Shown here piece after piece: positions 52,349-60,624 of a stretch of 64,000 nt of DNA (position 1 is the stretch's first letter; every line of letters begins with the position of its first letter). This DNA is from an uncultured Flavobacteriales bacterium (lineage in GTDB: Bacteria; Bacteroidota; Bacteroidia; Flavobacteriales_G; Salibacteraceae), in contig CAJXNO010000007.1 of assembly GCA_913057205.1 (NCBI GenBank), positions 1 through 64,000 of the forward strand. Direction: 5' to 3'. The notes below the pieces were generated by a model. That model did no database searches. It was not told where the DNA came from and saw only the letters and a program-made list of their open reading frames with translations. The translations under genes were made by a program, and so were the position numbers.

Positions 52349-54193
52349 ATGGAGCAACAAGCTGTCTTAGCATCTGTCAAAAGCATTCTCAACAATCTTC
52401 CATCAGATTGGCTGAATCTAACCACCCACCGGCTCGATATCTATAACGAGTCTAAGGCCAAGTATGAGTTCTTGCAATCCTTGGAGTCGCTGCTTCAGGA
52501 CGGTGAACCGACGTCTACTTCATTGAACACTCTGCCAACCGCCTACGATTACATCCGGCTTGGGCATCCGCTCTCCTCGGTTTTAGAGTGGGCTTTAGCG
52601 AAACTTCAGGGCTTGCCTTCGAGTCATCTGATCAGCTTTTCGTCCCGCACCACTCCCCTTTTGGCTATTCTAAGAACCAACTCCTTGGCGAAAAAATCTA
52701 CCCAGGTCTACTACACGGGGCAACTACCTGCAGCTTTTGATGCCGAAACGGTCAGAACGGTTTATGGCTATCAATTTGATATAACTGAGGTGCATGATGT
52801 ACATGACATTCCGTCTACCGATGAAAGCGTTGTAGTCATCACAAACAACGACGAGATCGGTAGGCAAACACTGCCGCATGGGGTCGACTTTTTAATTCAG
52901 GTTCATCAGGAACTGGGAAGCATCGTTTACATCAATCAGCCTGATCGAGATGACTATGTGGGACCGATTCAACACGTACGACGAAGAGAAAGCATTGCCA
53001 TGACGCCAGTGAACTGTCACGCAGCATTGAAGCAGCTGCTTGGAACTCCCGCTAAGGCGAGTGATACCAAGCTCATTGATAGCAAAAAACAGGAAGTGAT
53101 CAAGACGGTGCAGGAAGTAACCCACACCCATTCAAAAGCCGTTCTTGGTTCGAGCGGACTTTCTGTTCAATACGCGATCATGATGGGATTGTTTGACCAT
53201 GCATTAACCTCCTACCCTGGGAAAGATATCAAGTTCTTAGTTCCCCCGAACTGCTACGGTGGAACCAATGATCAGGCGCGTCGTGTTGCTGAAAGTGTAG
53301 ATCGCGTGGAGATCTTAGACCTTCCGGTTGACGGAGACAATGATATGGTTCAGAGCATCGATCGTGTATTGGATCAAGTAGCCAGAATAGACGCCGTCCC
53401 ATTTATCATTGCTGAGATTCCAACGAACCCTCGTGTTGAGGTTCCTGTGTTGGAAGACCTCCATGCGGCGTTGATACAAAAGCGAACTACAACCGATAAT
53501 CGAGTGGCTATTGCCCCAGTTTTCATATTGGATCAAACGTTCTGTCCAAACATACCGTTTCTAGCAGAAGACGGTATCTTCCAAGGTATTCAAGCATTGG
53601 CGTATGTAAGTGGATCCAAGTTTCCAAGTGGTGGAAAATGTACTGCCGGATACTGCGCCGCAAATCAGGAGGCAGAACACCTTATGAGGTACATCCAGCG
53701 CCATATATTGCTGTGCGATAACGAAGCAACAGATCATCAAATCGAAATCTTGGCCGAGCAGATGCCTTCCATGAATCAGCGCATTGAAGATGCATACAAG
53801 AATACCCGTGCATTTGTCGCTTTCATCGAGCAGGCATTGCCGGAAGCGAAGATCAACTTCGTTTCCGAAGCGTTGGCTGAACGAGGCTTCACTCCTTCTG
53901 TGTTCTCATTGGACCTACCAACAAAAGGTGCGACACACGAAGAACGGGAAGCGTATAAGCGAGTGCTGAACCTGAAGCTCATCGATATGATGATCAACCA
54001 GATTCCAGATGAAAGCAAGTACTGCGTGAGCTATGGTCAGCTGAAAGGGTGCTATTGGACCATCCCAGCAACATCAACCCAAGGCACTACCAAGGAGTCT
54101 GATAAAGACTACATCGCCCGGGTTTCTGTGTCGGGCGACTTCGACCTCGAACGGCATAAAGCAGTATTCCGGCAGTTTGTAGAGGAAATTTAG
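52349..54193 (+). CDS. Large PLP-dependent enzyme of the cystathionine gamma-synthase fold, divergent
   Basis: A 614-residue protein. The second half has the fold-type-I pattern: SSGLSVQYAIMMG, NCYGGTND, FIIAEIPTNPRVEVP, FILDQTFCPNIPFLAEDG with the Asp for the PLP ring nitrogen, then ALAYVSGSKFPSGGKCTAGY with the PLP Lys in SGSKFPSGG. The first 200 or so residues are an extension absent from MetB/MetC, with YDYIRLGHPLSSVLEWALAKL. Close to Cys/Met metabolism enzymes but the reaction is unknown. The usual MetB active-site context differs, so trans-sulfuration should not be assumed. Confidence 0.75.
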   Translation: MEQQAVLASVKSILNNLPSDWLNLTTHRLDIYNESKAKYEFLQSLESLLQDGEPTSTSLNTLPTAYDYIRLGHPLSSVLEWALAKLQGLPSSHLISFSSRTTPLLAILRTNSLAKKSTQVYYTGQLPAAFDAETVRTVYGYQFDITEVHDVHDIPSTDESVVVITNNDEIGRQTLPHGVDFLIQVHQELGSIVYINQPDRDDYVGPIQHVRRRESIAMTPVNCHAALKQLLGTPAKASDTKLIDSKKQEVIKTVQEVTHTHSKAVLGSSGLSVQYAIMMGLFDHALTSYPGKDIKFLVPPNCYGGTNDQARRVAESVDRVEILDLPVDGDNDMVQSIDRVLDQVARIDAVPFIIAEIPTNPRVEVPVLEDLHAALIQKRTTTDNRVAIAPVFILDQTFCPNIPFLAEDGIFQGIQALAYVSGSKFPSGGKCTAGYCAANQEAEHLMRYIQRHILLCDNEATDHQIEILAEQMPSMNQRIEDAYKNTRAFVAFIEQALPEAKINFVSEALAERGFTPSVFSLDLPTKGATHEEREAYKRVLNLKLIDMMINQIPDESKYCVSYGQLKGCYWTIPATSTQGTTKESDKDYIARVSVSGDFDLERHKAVFRQFVEEI

Positions 54194-54278
54194 CTTCTGG
54201 CTTCTGGCTTTTAGCTATTGGATCTTAGCGCTAGCTTTATTTATTCATTCCTAATGATTTGATTACGAACACATCCTA

Positions 54279-54650
54279 ATGATTCCTGCCACCATCTTCA
54301 CCATCCTTACGATCCTTGTTATGCTCTTCCAGCTAGCACTGGCACTTAGGGCACCTTGGGGCAGTGCATCCATGGGTGGTAAGTATCCTGGAAAATACCC
54401 GGTCAAGATGCGAATAGTGGCACTAGTGAATATGTTGGTACTTGGATTCACGGCAGCCATCATACTAGCCAAAGCCGATATCGCCTACCTGATGCTCAAG
54501 CCGATCACAGGGGTTGGCATTTGGATCGTAGTGGGCTTCTTTGCCTTAGGAACCATTATGAATACCATCACCCGAAGTAAGATCGAAAGGATCTGGGCGC
54601 CCGTTGCTCTTGGCCAGTGTATAACAACGCTCTTGATTGCTTTGGGGTAG
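54279..54650 (+). CDS. Small integral membrane protein, unknown
   Basis: A 123-residue protein with four hydrophobic segments (about 5-25, 45-65, 70-90, 100-122) and a short Gly/Pro/Lys loop (GSASMGGKYPGKYPVKMR) between the first two. The family is not recognised. It lies 85 bases after the PLP enzyme, in a gap that contains short imperfect TTCTGGCTT repeats, and ends 13 bases before the stop of the convergent ligase gene. Confidence 0.65.
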   Translation: MIPATIFTILTILVMLFQLALALRAPWGSASMGGKYPGKYPVKMRIVALVNMLVLGFTAAIILAKADIAYLMLKPITGVGIWIVVGFFALGTIMNTITRSKIERIWAPVALGQCITTLLIALG

Positions 54651-54663
54651 CTCAGATACTGGT

Positions 54664-56391
54664 TTAACGATCACCTCCACGCTCCTCGAGCTTCTTATGA
54701 ATCAGTCCGGCGTAGTAATCGGTTATTGGTGATTTGAAATTCACCCGGTCTAACCACTCTTCAGCTTCAGAATAGCGCTGTAGGTTGTAATGCACAATAG
54801 CGAGGTTTAGCAGTGCACCATCAAACCGCGGATTGATTGCATGCGCGTCAAGGAGAACGGATCGTGCCTCATCATAACGTTGTTGAGCATTCAAACTCAT
54901 GCCGTAGTTGCTGACTACTTCATAGTTAAACGGCGCTTCTTCGTACGCTTTTTTGCTATAAAACTCAAAGGCGTCATGATTCGTTAGTCTAAGGTGTGCT
55001 TCAGCCATGAAGGATGAGATTGGAACATCTCCGCCGACGTAGTTATAGAAAGGTGATTGCGCCGCTTGTGCCAGCTCAATGGTATTTTGATGATCCGAGC
55101 TTTTTTTTGCGGTAATCATTTCACGTGCATGGTACTCCCCATTCAGACGATAGGCTCCAATCAAGACTCCCAGAACTAGTGGAAGGATAAATACCCATTT
55201 CATCCACCTGCTGACCTTAGGGAGGTAATCTGACTCAAAAGCGACTATGGCAAAAACTATGAAGAGTAGAACTTGGTGTTCGATGCGCTCTCGGGGAAAG
55301 CTGAAGCTCGCTATTACCATGTACCCTAAAACACCAATTAAGAGAACAGTAGCCGGAGATCGTTTCAACTTGAGCCATGAACGCGTCAAATATCCCAAGA
55401 ATAGAGTGTATAAGAACAAACCCAAGAGTCCGAGCTCAGCTGTAATCCATAAGAAGTCATTGTGTGGACGCTGCATACGCAGACCAAATACCTCAAACGT
55501 GTCAAACCCTCCAATACCGAACTTCGTATAATTCAAGGCCCAGTTACCAGCACCTACCCCGTAAAACGGAGCTTCTTGAATGAGTCTCCATGTCTTTTCC
55601 CAAATGAAGAGGCGCTCATACAGTGATGTACTGTCGAATAGCCCTGACGAAACTGCCAATGGAATGGAGCATATCAGAAGTGCAATTCCTATCATGCCCC
55701 CTATTACTACCTTTCTGCTCCAGTTTCCCCATATCCGATAGATCGCAAAGCCTGCAATGAATACCAGTAAACCGAGCAAGGCTGACCTGGTTGACAAGAG
55801 CATGATAACAGTGATGCACAACGCCATGGTGATCCAAGCCAGCTTTTTCCAGCTTTTGTTGATGTAGTGCTGCGCATAGATGAGCAGTGGTATTAGGAGG
55901 TACATCAACGATGCCAACAGGTTGGGATGGGCTGATGATCCAGCAAATGGTTTATCGTGAAGAAACGTCAAGCCTAACAATCCTGCGTTGTAGATGATCA
56001 GCGCCAAGGCAAGCGAAATGAGCAGTTTCATGATGAAAGGCCGCTCACCGAGTTCCAAGAGTTTGATGATTGTGACAAAAACAGGCAAGCCTAAAAAGAA
56101 GCGATGGGCATCAAACAGAGCTTCACTAGCACTCATGCTCCACAGCATACTCAACAGGGAAAGGAAAAAAATGCCGAGAAGCAGGAATTCAAGTATACCA
56201 AAACGGAGATTTCGCTGTGTAATCACCAAGAGCGAGAGCCAAAAGGAAGCCAGCGTATAGCGAAGCAAAAGGTTATCATCAATGAACCACTCGCTCCTTG
56301 TGAAACAAACCGAGGTGATCAAAAACAAAAAAATCACCTTGAAAGTAAGGTGATTCTTTTGGTTTATTTTTTGAATAAAAGAAACAAGCAA
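54664..56391 (-). CDS. O-antigen ligase/polymerase (Wzy/WaaL-like) with C-terminal TPRs
   Basis: A 575-residue protein with about 11 spans followed by a soluble C-terminal part (about 430-575) containing TPR motifs (YEVVSNYGMSLNAQQRYDEARSVLLDAHAINPRFDGALLNLAIVHYNLQRYSEAEEWL). The loop with RLFIWEKTWRLIQEAPFYGVGAGNWALNYTKFG, and LRMQRPHNDFLWITAELGLLG, is the conserved periplasmic Wzy_C region. It probably joins or ligates surface polysaccharide. ATG at 56391 lies 3 bases after the previous stop, but a terminator-like hairpin falls inside codons 13-24, so a later start (for example around residue 30) is possible. Confidence 0.85.
   Translation of the reverse strand: MLVSFIQKINQKNHLTFKVIFLFLITSVCFTRSEWFIDDNLLLRYTLASFWLSLLVITQRNLRFGILEFLLLGIFFLSLLSMLWSMSASEALFDAHRFFLGLPVFVTIIKLLELGERPFIMKLLISLALALIIYNAGLLGLTFLHDKPFAGSSAHPNLLASLMYLLIPLLIYAQHYINKSWKKLAWITMALCITVIMLLSTRSALLGLLVFIAGFAIYRIWGNWSRKVVIGGMIGIALLICSIPLAVSSGLFDSTSLYERLFIWEKTWRLIQEAPFYGVGAGNWALNYTKFGIGGFDTFEVFGLRMQRPHNDFLWITAELGLLGLFLYTLFLGYLTRSWLKLKRSPATVLLIGVLGYMVIASFSFPRERIEHQVLLFIVFAIVAFESDYLPKVSRWMKWVFILPLVLGVLIGAYRLNGEYHAREMITAKKSSDHQNTIELAQAAQSPFYNYVGGDVPISSFMAEAHLRLTNHDAFEFYSKKAYEEAPFNYEVVSNYGMSLNAQQRYDEARSVLLDAHAINPRFDGALLNLAIVHYNLQRYSEAEEWLDRVNFKSPITDYYAGLIHKKLEERGGDR
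56320..56355 (-). terminator. Terminator-like hairpin after the DUF5011 gene, inside the ligase 5' end
   Basis: On the minus strand AATCACCTT (56355-56347) pairs with AAGGTGATT (56340-56332) around ACTTTC, followed by a T-rich run with one G. It follows the DUF5011 stop by about 40 bases and overlaps the predicted start of the ligase gene. Confidence 0.7.
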
Positions 56392-56394
56392 GGG

Positions 56395-57021
56395 CTAGTT
56401 CTTTGTGTAGTAAAGCTCGTATTTGGTTTGACCACCAACAGAATTCTCATGGTTTAACTCCAAGATCAAATCTCCATTGTTGTCAATCGTTCCTGAACCT
56501 GACCATTGGTCACCTGGAGCGCCTTGCTCCGGCACATTCAAGGTACTTGCATCAACGTACATGACGTATACGGGGAAAGCATCTAAGAAGAGTCGATTGT
56601 TCAAGGTGGTAGAACTCGTCAACTTATCAGAACCAGCAGAAACCGTGGTTGGTGTTCCGGTAGAAGATCCGTAGATCAAATTGGCAGACACGAAATAAAC
56701 ACCATCTAAGTGATCTGCATCGTTCCTAACCTGTACAATACGCTCAACAGCCGGCGCCTCATTGCCAGCTTCATCTTGTACTTGATAATCAAGGGTGTAA
56801 TCACCAACAAGGTCAACATCTACGGTGCCTGTAACTTTCACTTCTCCCGTTACATCTCCGTCCTTATCATCAACAGCTGTGTAGCCTGGATCTGTAAATG
56901 ATGCATTCAGTGAATGAACAATGGTGTTCTCGCCGGCCAGGTTAAGTTCTGGTTCGATCTCATCTTTACACGCCGTAAACGTGATGGCGAATGCGAGCAA
57001 TAGGTAGCTTATTCTTTTCAT
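56395..57021 (-). CDS. Lipoprotein with DUF5011 Ig-like domain
   Basis: A 208-residue lipoprotein: lipobox ending FTAC, then KDEIEPE, an acidic start typical of surface lipoproteins. A DUF5011 (Ig-like) domain follows: VHSLNASFTDPGYTAVDDKDGDVTGEVKV, VDLVGDYTLDYQVQDEAGNEAPAVERIVQV. The second half is an unnamed beta domain ending YELYYTKN. The ATG at 57021 puts a typical signal peptide first; the frame is open to 57042. Likely a surface-bound, structural or binding protein. Confidence 0.82.
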   Translation of the reverse strand: MKRISYLLLAFAITFTACKDEIEPELNLAGENTIVHSLNASFTDPGYTAVDDKDGDVTGEVKVTGTVDVDLVGDYTLDYQVQDEAGNEAPAVERIVQVRNDADHLDGVYFVSANLIYGSSTGTPTTVSAGSDKLTSSTTLNNRLFLDAFPVYVMYVDASTLNVPEQGAPGDQWSGSGTIDNNGDLILELNHENSVGGQTKYELYYTKN

Positions 57022-57206
57022 AATGTGGATTGCAGCGTTCAAAAGTATCGGATTAAACGCTTGGTTCTGTTTTTATTAATGTGCCTAAGACGTAGAAAGA
57101 ACACTTGGTGTTGGGTAAGCATAGTATAAATCTATCCCTTTATAGAAACAATCAAATAAACCTATGCTAAATGCTTTACGTTCTTTGCATCGTAAAACCG
57201 CTGAAA

Positions 57207-57214
57207 TACATTTG
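57207..57214 (+). promoter_or_regulatory. Candidate -7 box upstream of the thioredoxin gene
   Basis: TACATTTG ends only 4 bases before the ATG at 57219. The distance is too short for an ordinary leader; an alternative TTCTTTGC block lies about 30 bases upstream. Confidence 0.35.
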
Positions 57215-57218
57215 AATT

Positions 57219-57533
57219 ATGTTTCAAGAATTAGAACAAGATAATTTACAAGAGATCGTAAGCAGCAACGATAAGATTGTTGTGCAATACTCCGCTGGAT
57301 GGTGCGGCAACTGTGCCATGATGAAGCCAAGGTTCAAGCGCATGGCCGGTGAGATGGAAGACATCACTTTTGTTTTGGTAGATGCCGAAAAGTTTCCGAA
57401 TTCACGCCAGTTGGCAAACGTTGACAACCTGCCCACCTTTGCTACTTTTCATGGCGGACAACATACCGGACAGGTACAAACCAACCGGGCTGAAAAACTA
57501 AAAGAATTGGTCGATGCGCTTGCCTCTCATTAA
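57219..57533 (+). CDS. Thioredoxin-family protein
   Basis: A 104-residue thioredoxin-fold protein with the active-site pair in GWCGNCAMMKPRF (Cys29 and Cys32; CGNC rather than CGPC) and the cis-Pro context NLPTFATFHGG. No signal peptide, so cytoplasmic. It overlaps the next gene by 20 bases; that pairing is common in Bacteroidota, often after a peroxiredoxin gene, though none is adjacent here. Confidence 0.9.
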   Translation: MFQELEQDNLQEIVSSNDKIVVQYSAGWCGNCAMMKPRFKRMAGEMEDITFVLVDAEKFPNSRQLANVDNLPTFATFHGGQHTGQVQTNRAEKLKELVDALASH

Positions 57534-57771
57534 ACATGTCAACAAATTCGTAGAGGAATTTGATGAAGACTTCATTCATGAAACCATTCAAGTATTGGAG
57601 CATACTTCTGAAAGCTCCAACATGAAGGATGAGGAATTGGATGCCATTGGAGAGCTTCTCTCTAATTTCTATGGCGTGCTTGAAGTGCGTAAAATGATGG
57701 CAGATGGGATGTCAGAGCGAGACGCCCTCAATGCGTTCATGAAGCGCGTCGTCGGCTCCATCGACCAGTAG
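57514..57771 (+). CDS. DUF6952 family protein
   Basis: An 85-residue soluble protein of the DUF6952 type: MRLPLIKHVNKFVEEFDEDFIHETIQVLEH, then ELDAIGELLSNFYGVLEVRKMM and ALNAFMKRVVGSID. Unknown function; its fixed place after a thioredoxin gene suggests a link to redox stress. The first ATG is in the last 20 bases of the thioredoxin gene, giving translational coupling. Confidence 0.82.
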   Translation: MRLPLIKHVNKFVEEFDEDFIHETIQVLEHTSESSNMKDEELDAIGELLSNFYGVLEVRKMMADGMSERDALNAFMKRVVGSIDQ

Positions 57772-57773
57772 AC

Positions 57774-58262
57774 TCACTCCTTCTGCCGGATCGGAATGAA
57801 GAGGTCTTCTTCGGAGCTTTCCTTACCAGGATTATAGCGCTCATCCATTGCTGCGATATGAGGTCGCTGGTCAATGGTGAATTCAGATTCTGGCAGCCAT
57901 TGATCAAAGATGTAATCGAAGGTCTGCTGGATCTTATGTATCGGTCCTTGATGGATGAACTTGGCATATTGGCCAGAGGGAACACACAGCTTCTGCATGC
58001 CCTGAGGCACCTCAGCACCTTCATCAACGCGAACGGCAGCCCAGCGCTCAAACCTTCGTTCAGGTTGAAACGCGTCGAAGTAGTTTGGATCGTAAATGGC
58101 GATGGAATAAAGTGAGGTATCGATCATACGTTTGATCTCACTTCTTCTAGGCATCAATTGGCTCCAGAGAGCGGCGTTGGTTTCCGGATCAAGGTCCATT
58201 TTTCCCTTGAATCCTATAAAGTAACTCGTGCCTATGGTCGCGATGGTTGGTGTGGTGGTCAT
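57774..58262 (-). CDS. GyrI-like small-molecule-binding protein
   Basis: A 162-residue protein with the GyrI-like (AraC effector-binding, SOUL-type) pattern: a YFIGFKG start, MPRRSEIKRMIDTSLYSIAIYDPNYFDAF, FERWAAVRVDEGAEVPQGMQKLCVPSGQYAKFIHQGP, and DYIFDQWLPESEFTIDQRPHI. No helix-turn-helix domain is attached, so it is the stand-alone ligand-binding module. Its stop lies 2 bases beyond that of the convergent DUF6952 gene. Confidence 0.82.
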   Translation of the reverse strand: MTTTPTIATIGTSYFIGFKGKMDLDPETNAALWSQLMPRRSEIKRMIDTSLYSIAIYDPNYFDAFQPERRFERWAAVRVDEGAEVPQGMQKLCVPSGQYAKFIHQGPIHKIQQTFDYIFDQWLPESEFTIDQRPHIAAMDERYNPGKESSEEDLFIPIRQKE

Positions 58263-58281
58263 GCGCGCAGTTTAGCGTTGG

Positions 58282-59331
58282 TCAATCCCGCTCTTCTTCA
58301 TAATAAACTTTGTAAAACTTCAATCCGCGGGCATCATCGAAGCCTTGCTCAATACGGTCAGGGTTACCGTGGACGTAAATATGAAAGTTTTTATCCAGCT
58401 TGAGGACACTTTTAAAGAACTTCTTGCCTGAACGTACTGCTTGCTTCGACTTATCAAAATGATCTTCGATCTCGATCTTGTTCTCTTCAGCATAGCGCTC
58501 CTTGTATGCATTGAAGGTATCGATTACCTCAGGTGCTTCTAACACTTCACTCGCGAAGGTTTCTGTGGAGATCTCATCCTGTTCCGTGAAGTATCCGGAT
58601 GATCGATTCAACATCTGAATCTGTGTTGCCCGATCGACCTCAAAATTCGTGGGCAACTCCTCCGTAACGAAGGATCGACACATGTTCATGTAGTTCTTGG
58701 TCATGCTGTAGGAAGTACTCAAATTGGCTGCTCCTAAGAACTCATCCTTCCAATACCTCGCCTCATCTCCTTTGCTGAGGGCATCATGGATCAAAAGCCG
58801 ATATCCCTCCTCCCCATAACTGTTGAAAATGATGCACCCTTTGTCGAGCTTCTTTAGGTCAATCCCTTGATTGAAGCTGACATCAAAGTTCTCATGACTA
58901 GGATCTACGTGCATGAAATGACTCTTCTTCTCACTTTTAAAGAGTCCAACTGCTTCCACCAATTCCCCCTCAAAAACGGTCTCGCCGAAATGAACTACAT
59001 AGAACTCACCTCCTTTGATGCGCGGATGGTTGCTGTTGGCATAGAGATGCCTGGCTAGACGTTGTGACGCCTCTATGAAGTTGATCGAGGTAAGAAAGAG
59101 CTCATGGATGTAGCTGTAGGTCTCATTCAGCTCTAAGTCGCTGTGGTGATCGAAGCTGTAGTAATCATCTTCTTGAAACGGCTTAAGAAAGTACTTCAAG
59201 AGCTTATCCTCCTCCTCTACTTGCAGGGTGCGAACATGGTGTTCACTGATGGTCAGACGCTCTTCGTTAGCCTTGTTTCCTACGTAGTGGATGACCATTT
59301 TCTTGATGTGTGCAGCGGAAAAATCGTGCAT
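58282..59331 (-). CDS. Nucleoid-associated protein (NdpA/YejK-like)
   Basis: A 349-residue protein of the 37-kDa nucleoid-associated family: HIKKMVIHYVGNKANEER at the start, YYSFDHHSDLELNETYSYIHELF, EFYVVHFGETVFEGELVEAVGLFKSEKKSHFM and DKGCIIFNSYGEEGYRLLI. Binding to the nucleoid is known for the E. coli relative, with the details unclear. It ends 20 bases before the start of the GyrI-like gene. No secretion signal. Confidence 0.85.
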   Translation of the reverse strand: MHDFSAAHIKKMVIHYVGNKANEERLTISEHHVRTLQVEEEDKLLKYFLKPFQEDDYYSFDHHSDLELNETYSYIHELFLTSINFIEASQRLARHLYANSNHPRIKGGEFYVVHFGETVFEGELVEAVGLFKSEKKSHFMHVDPSHENFDVSFNQGIDLKKLDKGCIIFNSYGEEGYRLLIHDALSKGDEARYWKDEFLGAANLSTSYSMTKNYMNMCRSFVTEELPTNFEVDRATQIQMLNRSSGYFTEQDEISTETFASEVLEAPEVIDTFNAYKERYAEENKIEIEDHFDKSKQAVRSGKKFFKSVLKLDKNFHIYVHGNPDRIEQGFDDARGLKFYKVYYEEERD

Positions 59332-59392
59332 GAAACGAGGTATTGGTTCAGACCTACGAATCTACAGAATGCCCATTCGAAAACAGCGCGAT

Positions 59393-60091
59393 CTAGAGCA
59401 AAAAGGATTCGAGCACATCACCGGCGAAATAGGCCAATAAAGCTGCAGACGCTCCCAGACCGAGCGTTTCCAATATGCTTTGTAAATGTCCAGTCTTCGT
59501 GATGTAGCTTTTGAACCAACCGATGTATGCGAAGGCCACGGCCGTGAGCAATGAAGAAACCACGAACATGTCCAAATCCAAGGGATACCAAACATCGATC
59601 AAGTAGCTCAAGAGGGGCAGCAAACCAAAGATCAAGAAGCTGATGAAGGTGCTAACGCCGACCATAGCGGCGGATTTCTTCTCAGGGATCAAATCTAATT
59701 CGTACTTCATCATCACATCGACCCAACGGTCCTCGTTCTCCGTGATCTTATCCACGACCTGCTCGAGCAGCTCGCCTTCAAAGCCAAGTTCCGTAAAAAT
59801 CTCTCGCACCTCCTCTACTTCGTCTTCTGGAACATCTTCGATCTCTTGGTATTCCTTTTTCCGCTCGCGTTCGTACATCTGCTTTCCTGACTTGCTGCTG
59901 AGGTAAGCACCGACCGACATCGAGAAGCCATCTGCAAAGAGGTTGGCAAATCCGAGGATGATCACCACCTCGCTGGCTAAACCTGCACCGGTTGCGCCTG
60001 CTACCACGGCAAATGTGGTGACACTGCCATCAATTCCACCATAGACCAACTCACCCAAGTGATCGTCGATCCATGCAGACAGAGCGCTCAT
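59393..60091 (-). CDS. VIT1/CCC1-family iron or manganese transporter
   Basis: A 232-residue membrane protein of the vacuolar-iron-transporter family: [28 protein letters not shown] (the substrate-binding first span), [51 protein letters not shown], and three hydrophobic segments in the second half. The acidic cytoplasmic segment between spans 2 and 3 binds metal in the plant protein. It probably exports Fe2+ or Mn2+. ATG overlaps the previous stop by 4 bases, so it is coupled to the DUF6265 lipoprotein gene. Confidence 0.9.
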   Translation of the reverse strand: MSALSAWIDDHLGELVYGGIDGSVTTFAVVAGATGAGLASEVVIILGFANLFADGFSMSVGAYLSSKSGKQMYERERKKEYQEIEDVPEDEVEEVREIFTELGFEGELLEQVVDKITENEDRWVDVMMKYELDLIPEKKSAAMVGVSTFISFLIFGLLPLLSYLIDVWYPLDLDMFVVSSLLTAVAFAYIGWFKSYITKTGHLQSILETLGLGASAALLAYFAGDVLESFLL

Positions 60092-60558
60092 CGCTCACGA
60101 GATTTGCGCTGCATGCTGTAGCTCGTTGAAACAGGCGTTCCACGTATTTCTCCTTCAAGGGTGATCAGCAGGCTTGAGTCAGAGGTGAGCTCATAAGATA
60201 TCATCTTGGGGAAATCATTGCGCTTATTCCGCACGATCAGCTTGTTATCGACGGCATTATCCGCCTGAAAGCTCAAGAATTCTTCTTCGTTCAACAATGC
60301 GGTGTACCCAATGGCCGGACCATACGCCGAGATGTAGAGTCTTTCAGTAGAGGTGGTATCTCCATCATCGATACGAAAGCCTTCTCCTTCGAATCGATAG
60401 CGCTGCCATTTCCAGGTTTCGATTACCTGCGTTTCGCCATCTTTGCCCTCCCATTTCCCGCTTAGCCAGCGGTACTGGTCACGGAAGCTGTTGGACTCGT
60501 CAGCACAACCCGCAAGCAAGACCGCAAGCAGGATGATGGATATGCGTTGTTTGGACAT
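60088..60558 (-). CDS. DUF6265-like lipoprotein
   Basis: A 156-residue lipoprotein: lipobox LLAGC, then a beta-rich domain with [33 protein letters not shown], and [18 protein letters not shown] followed by [27 protein letters not shown]. The pattern resembles the DUF6265/lipocalin-like small beta-barrel proteins; the name is tentative. Directly upstream of the metal transporter gene with an ATGA overlap, so the two are co-expressed. Confidence 0.7.
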   Translation of the reverse strand: MSKQRISIILLAVLLAGCADESNSFRDQYRWLSGKWEGKDGETQVIETWKWQRYRFEGEGFRIDDGDTTSTERLYISAYGPAIGYTALLNEEEFLSFQADNAVDNKLIVRNKRNDFPKMISYELTSDSSLLITLEGEIRGTPVSTSYSMQRKSRER

Positions 60559-60624
60559 ATCTCAAAACTAAATAATCTTCGATGCTACAAAAGCACCGGA
60601 ACTTGAAATCGATCATTGCCTGAT

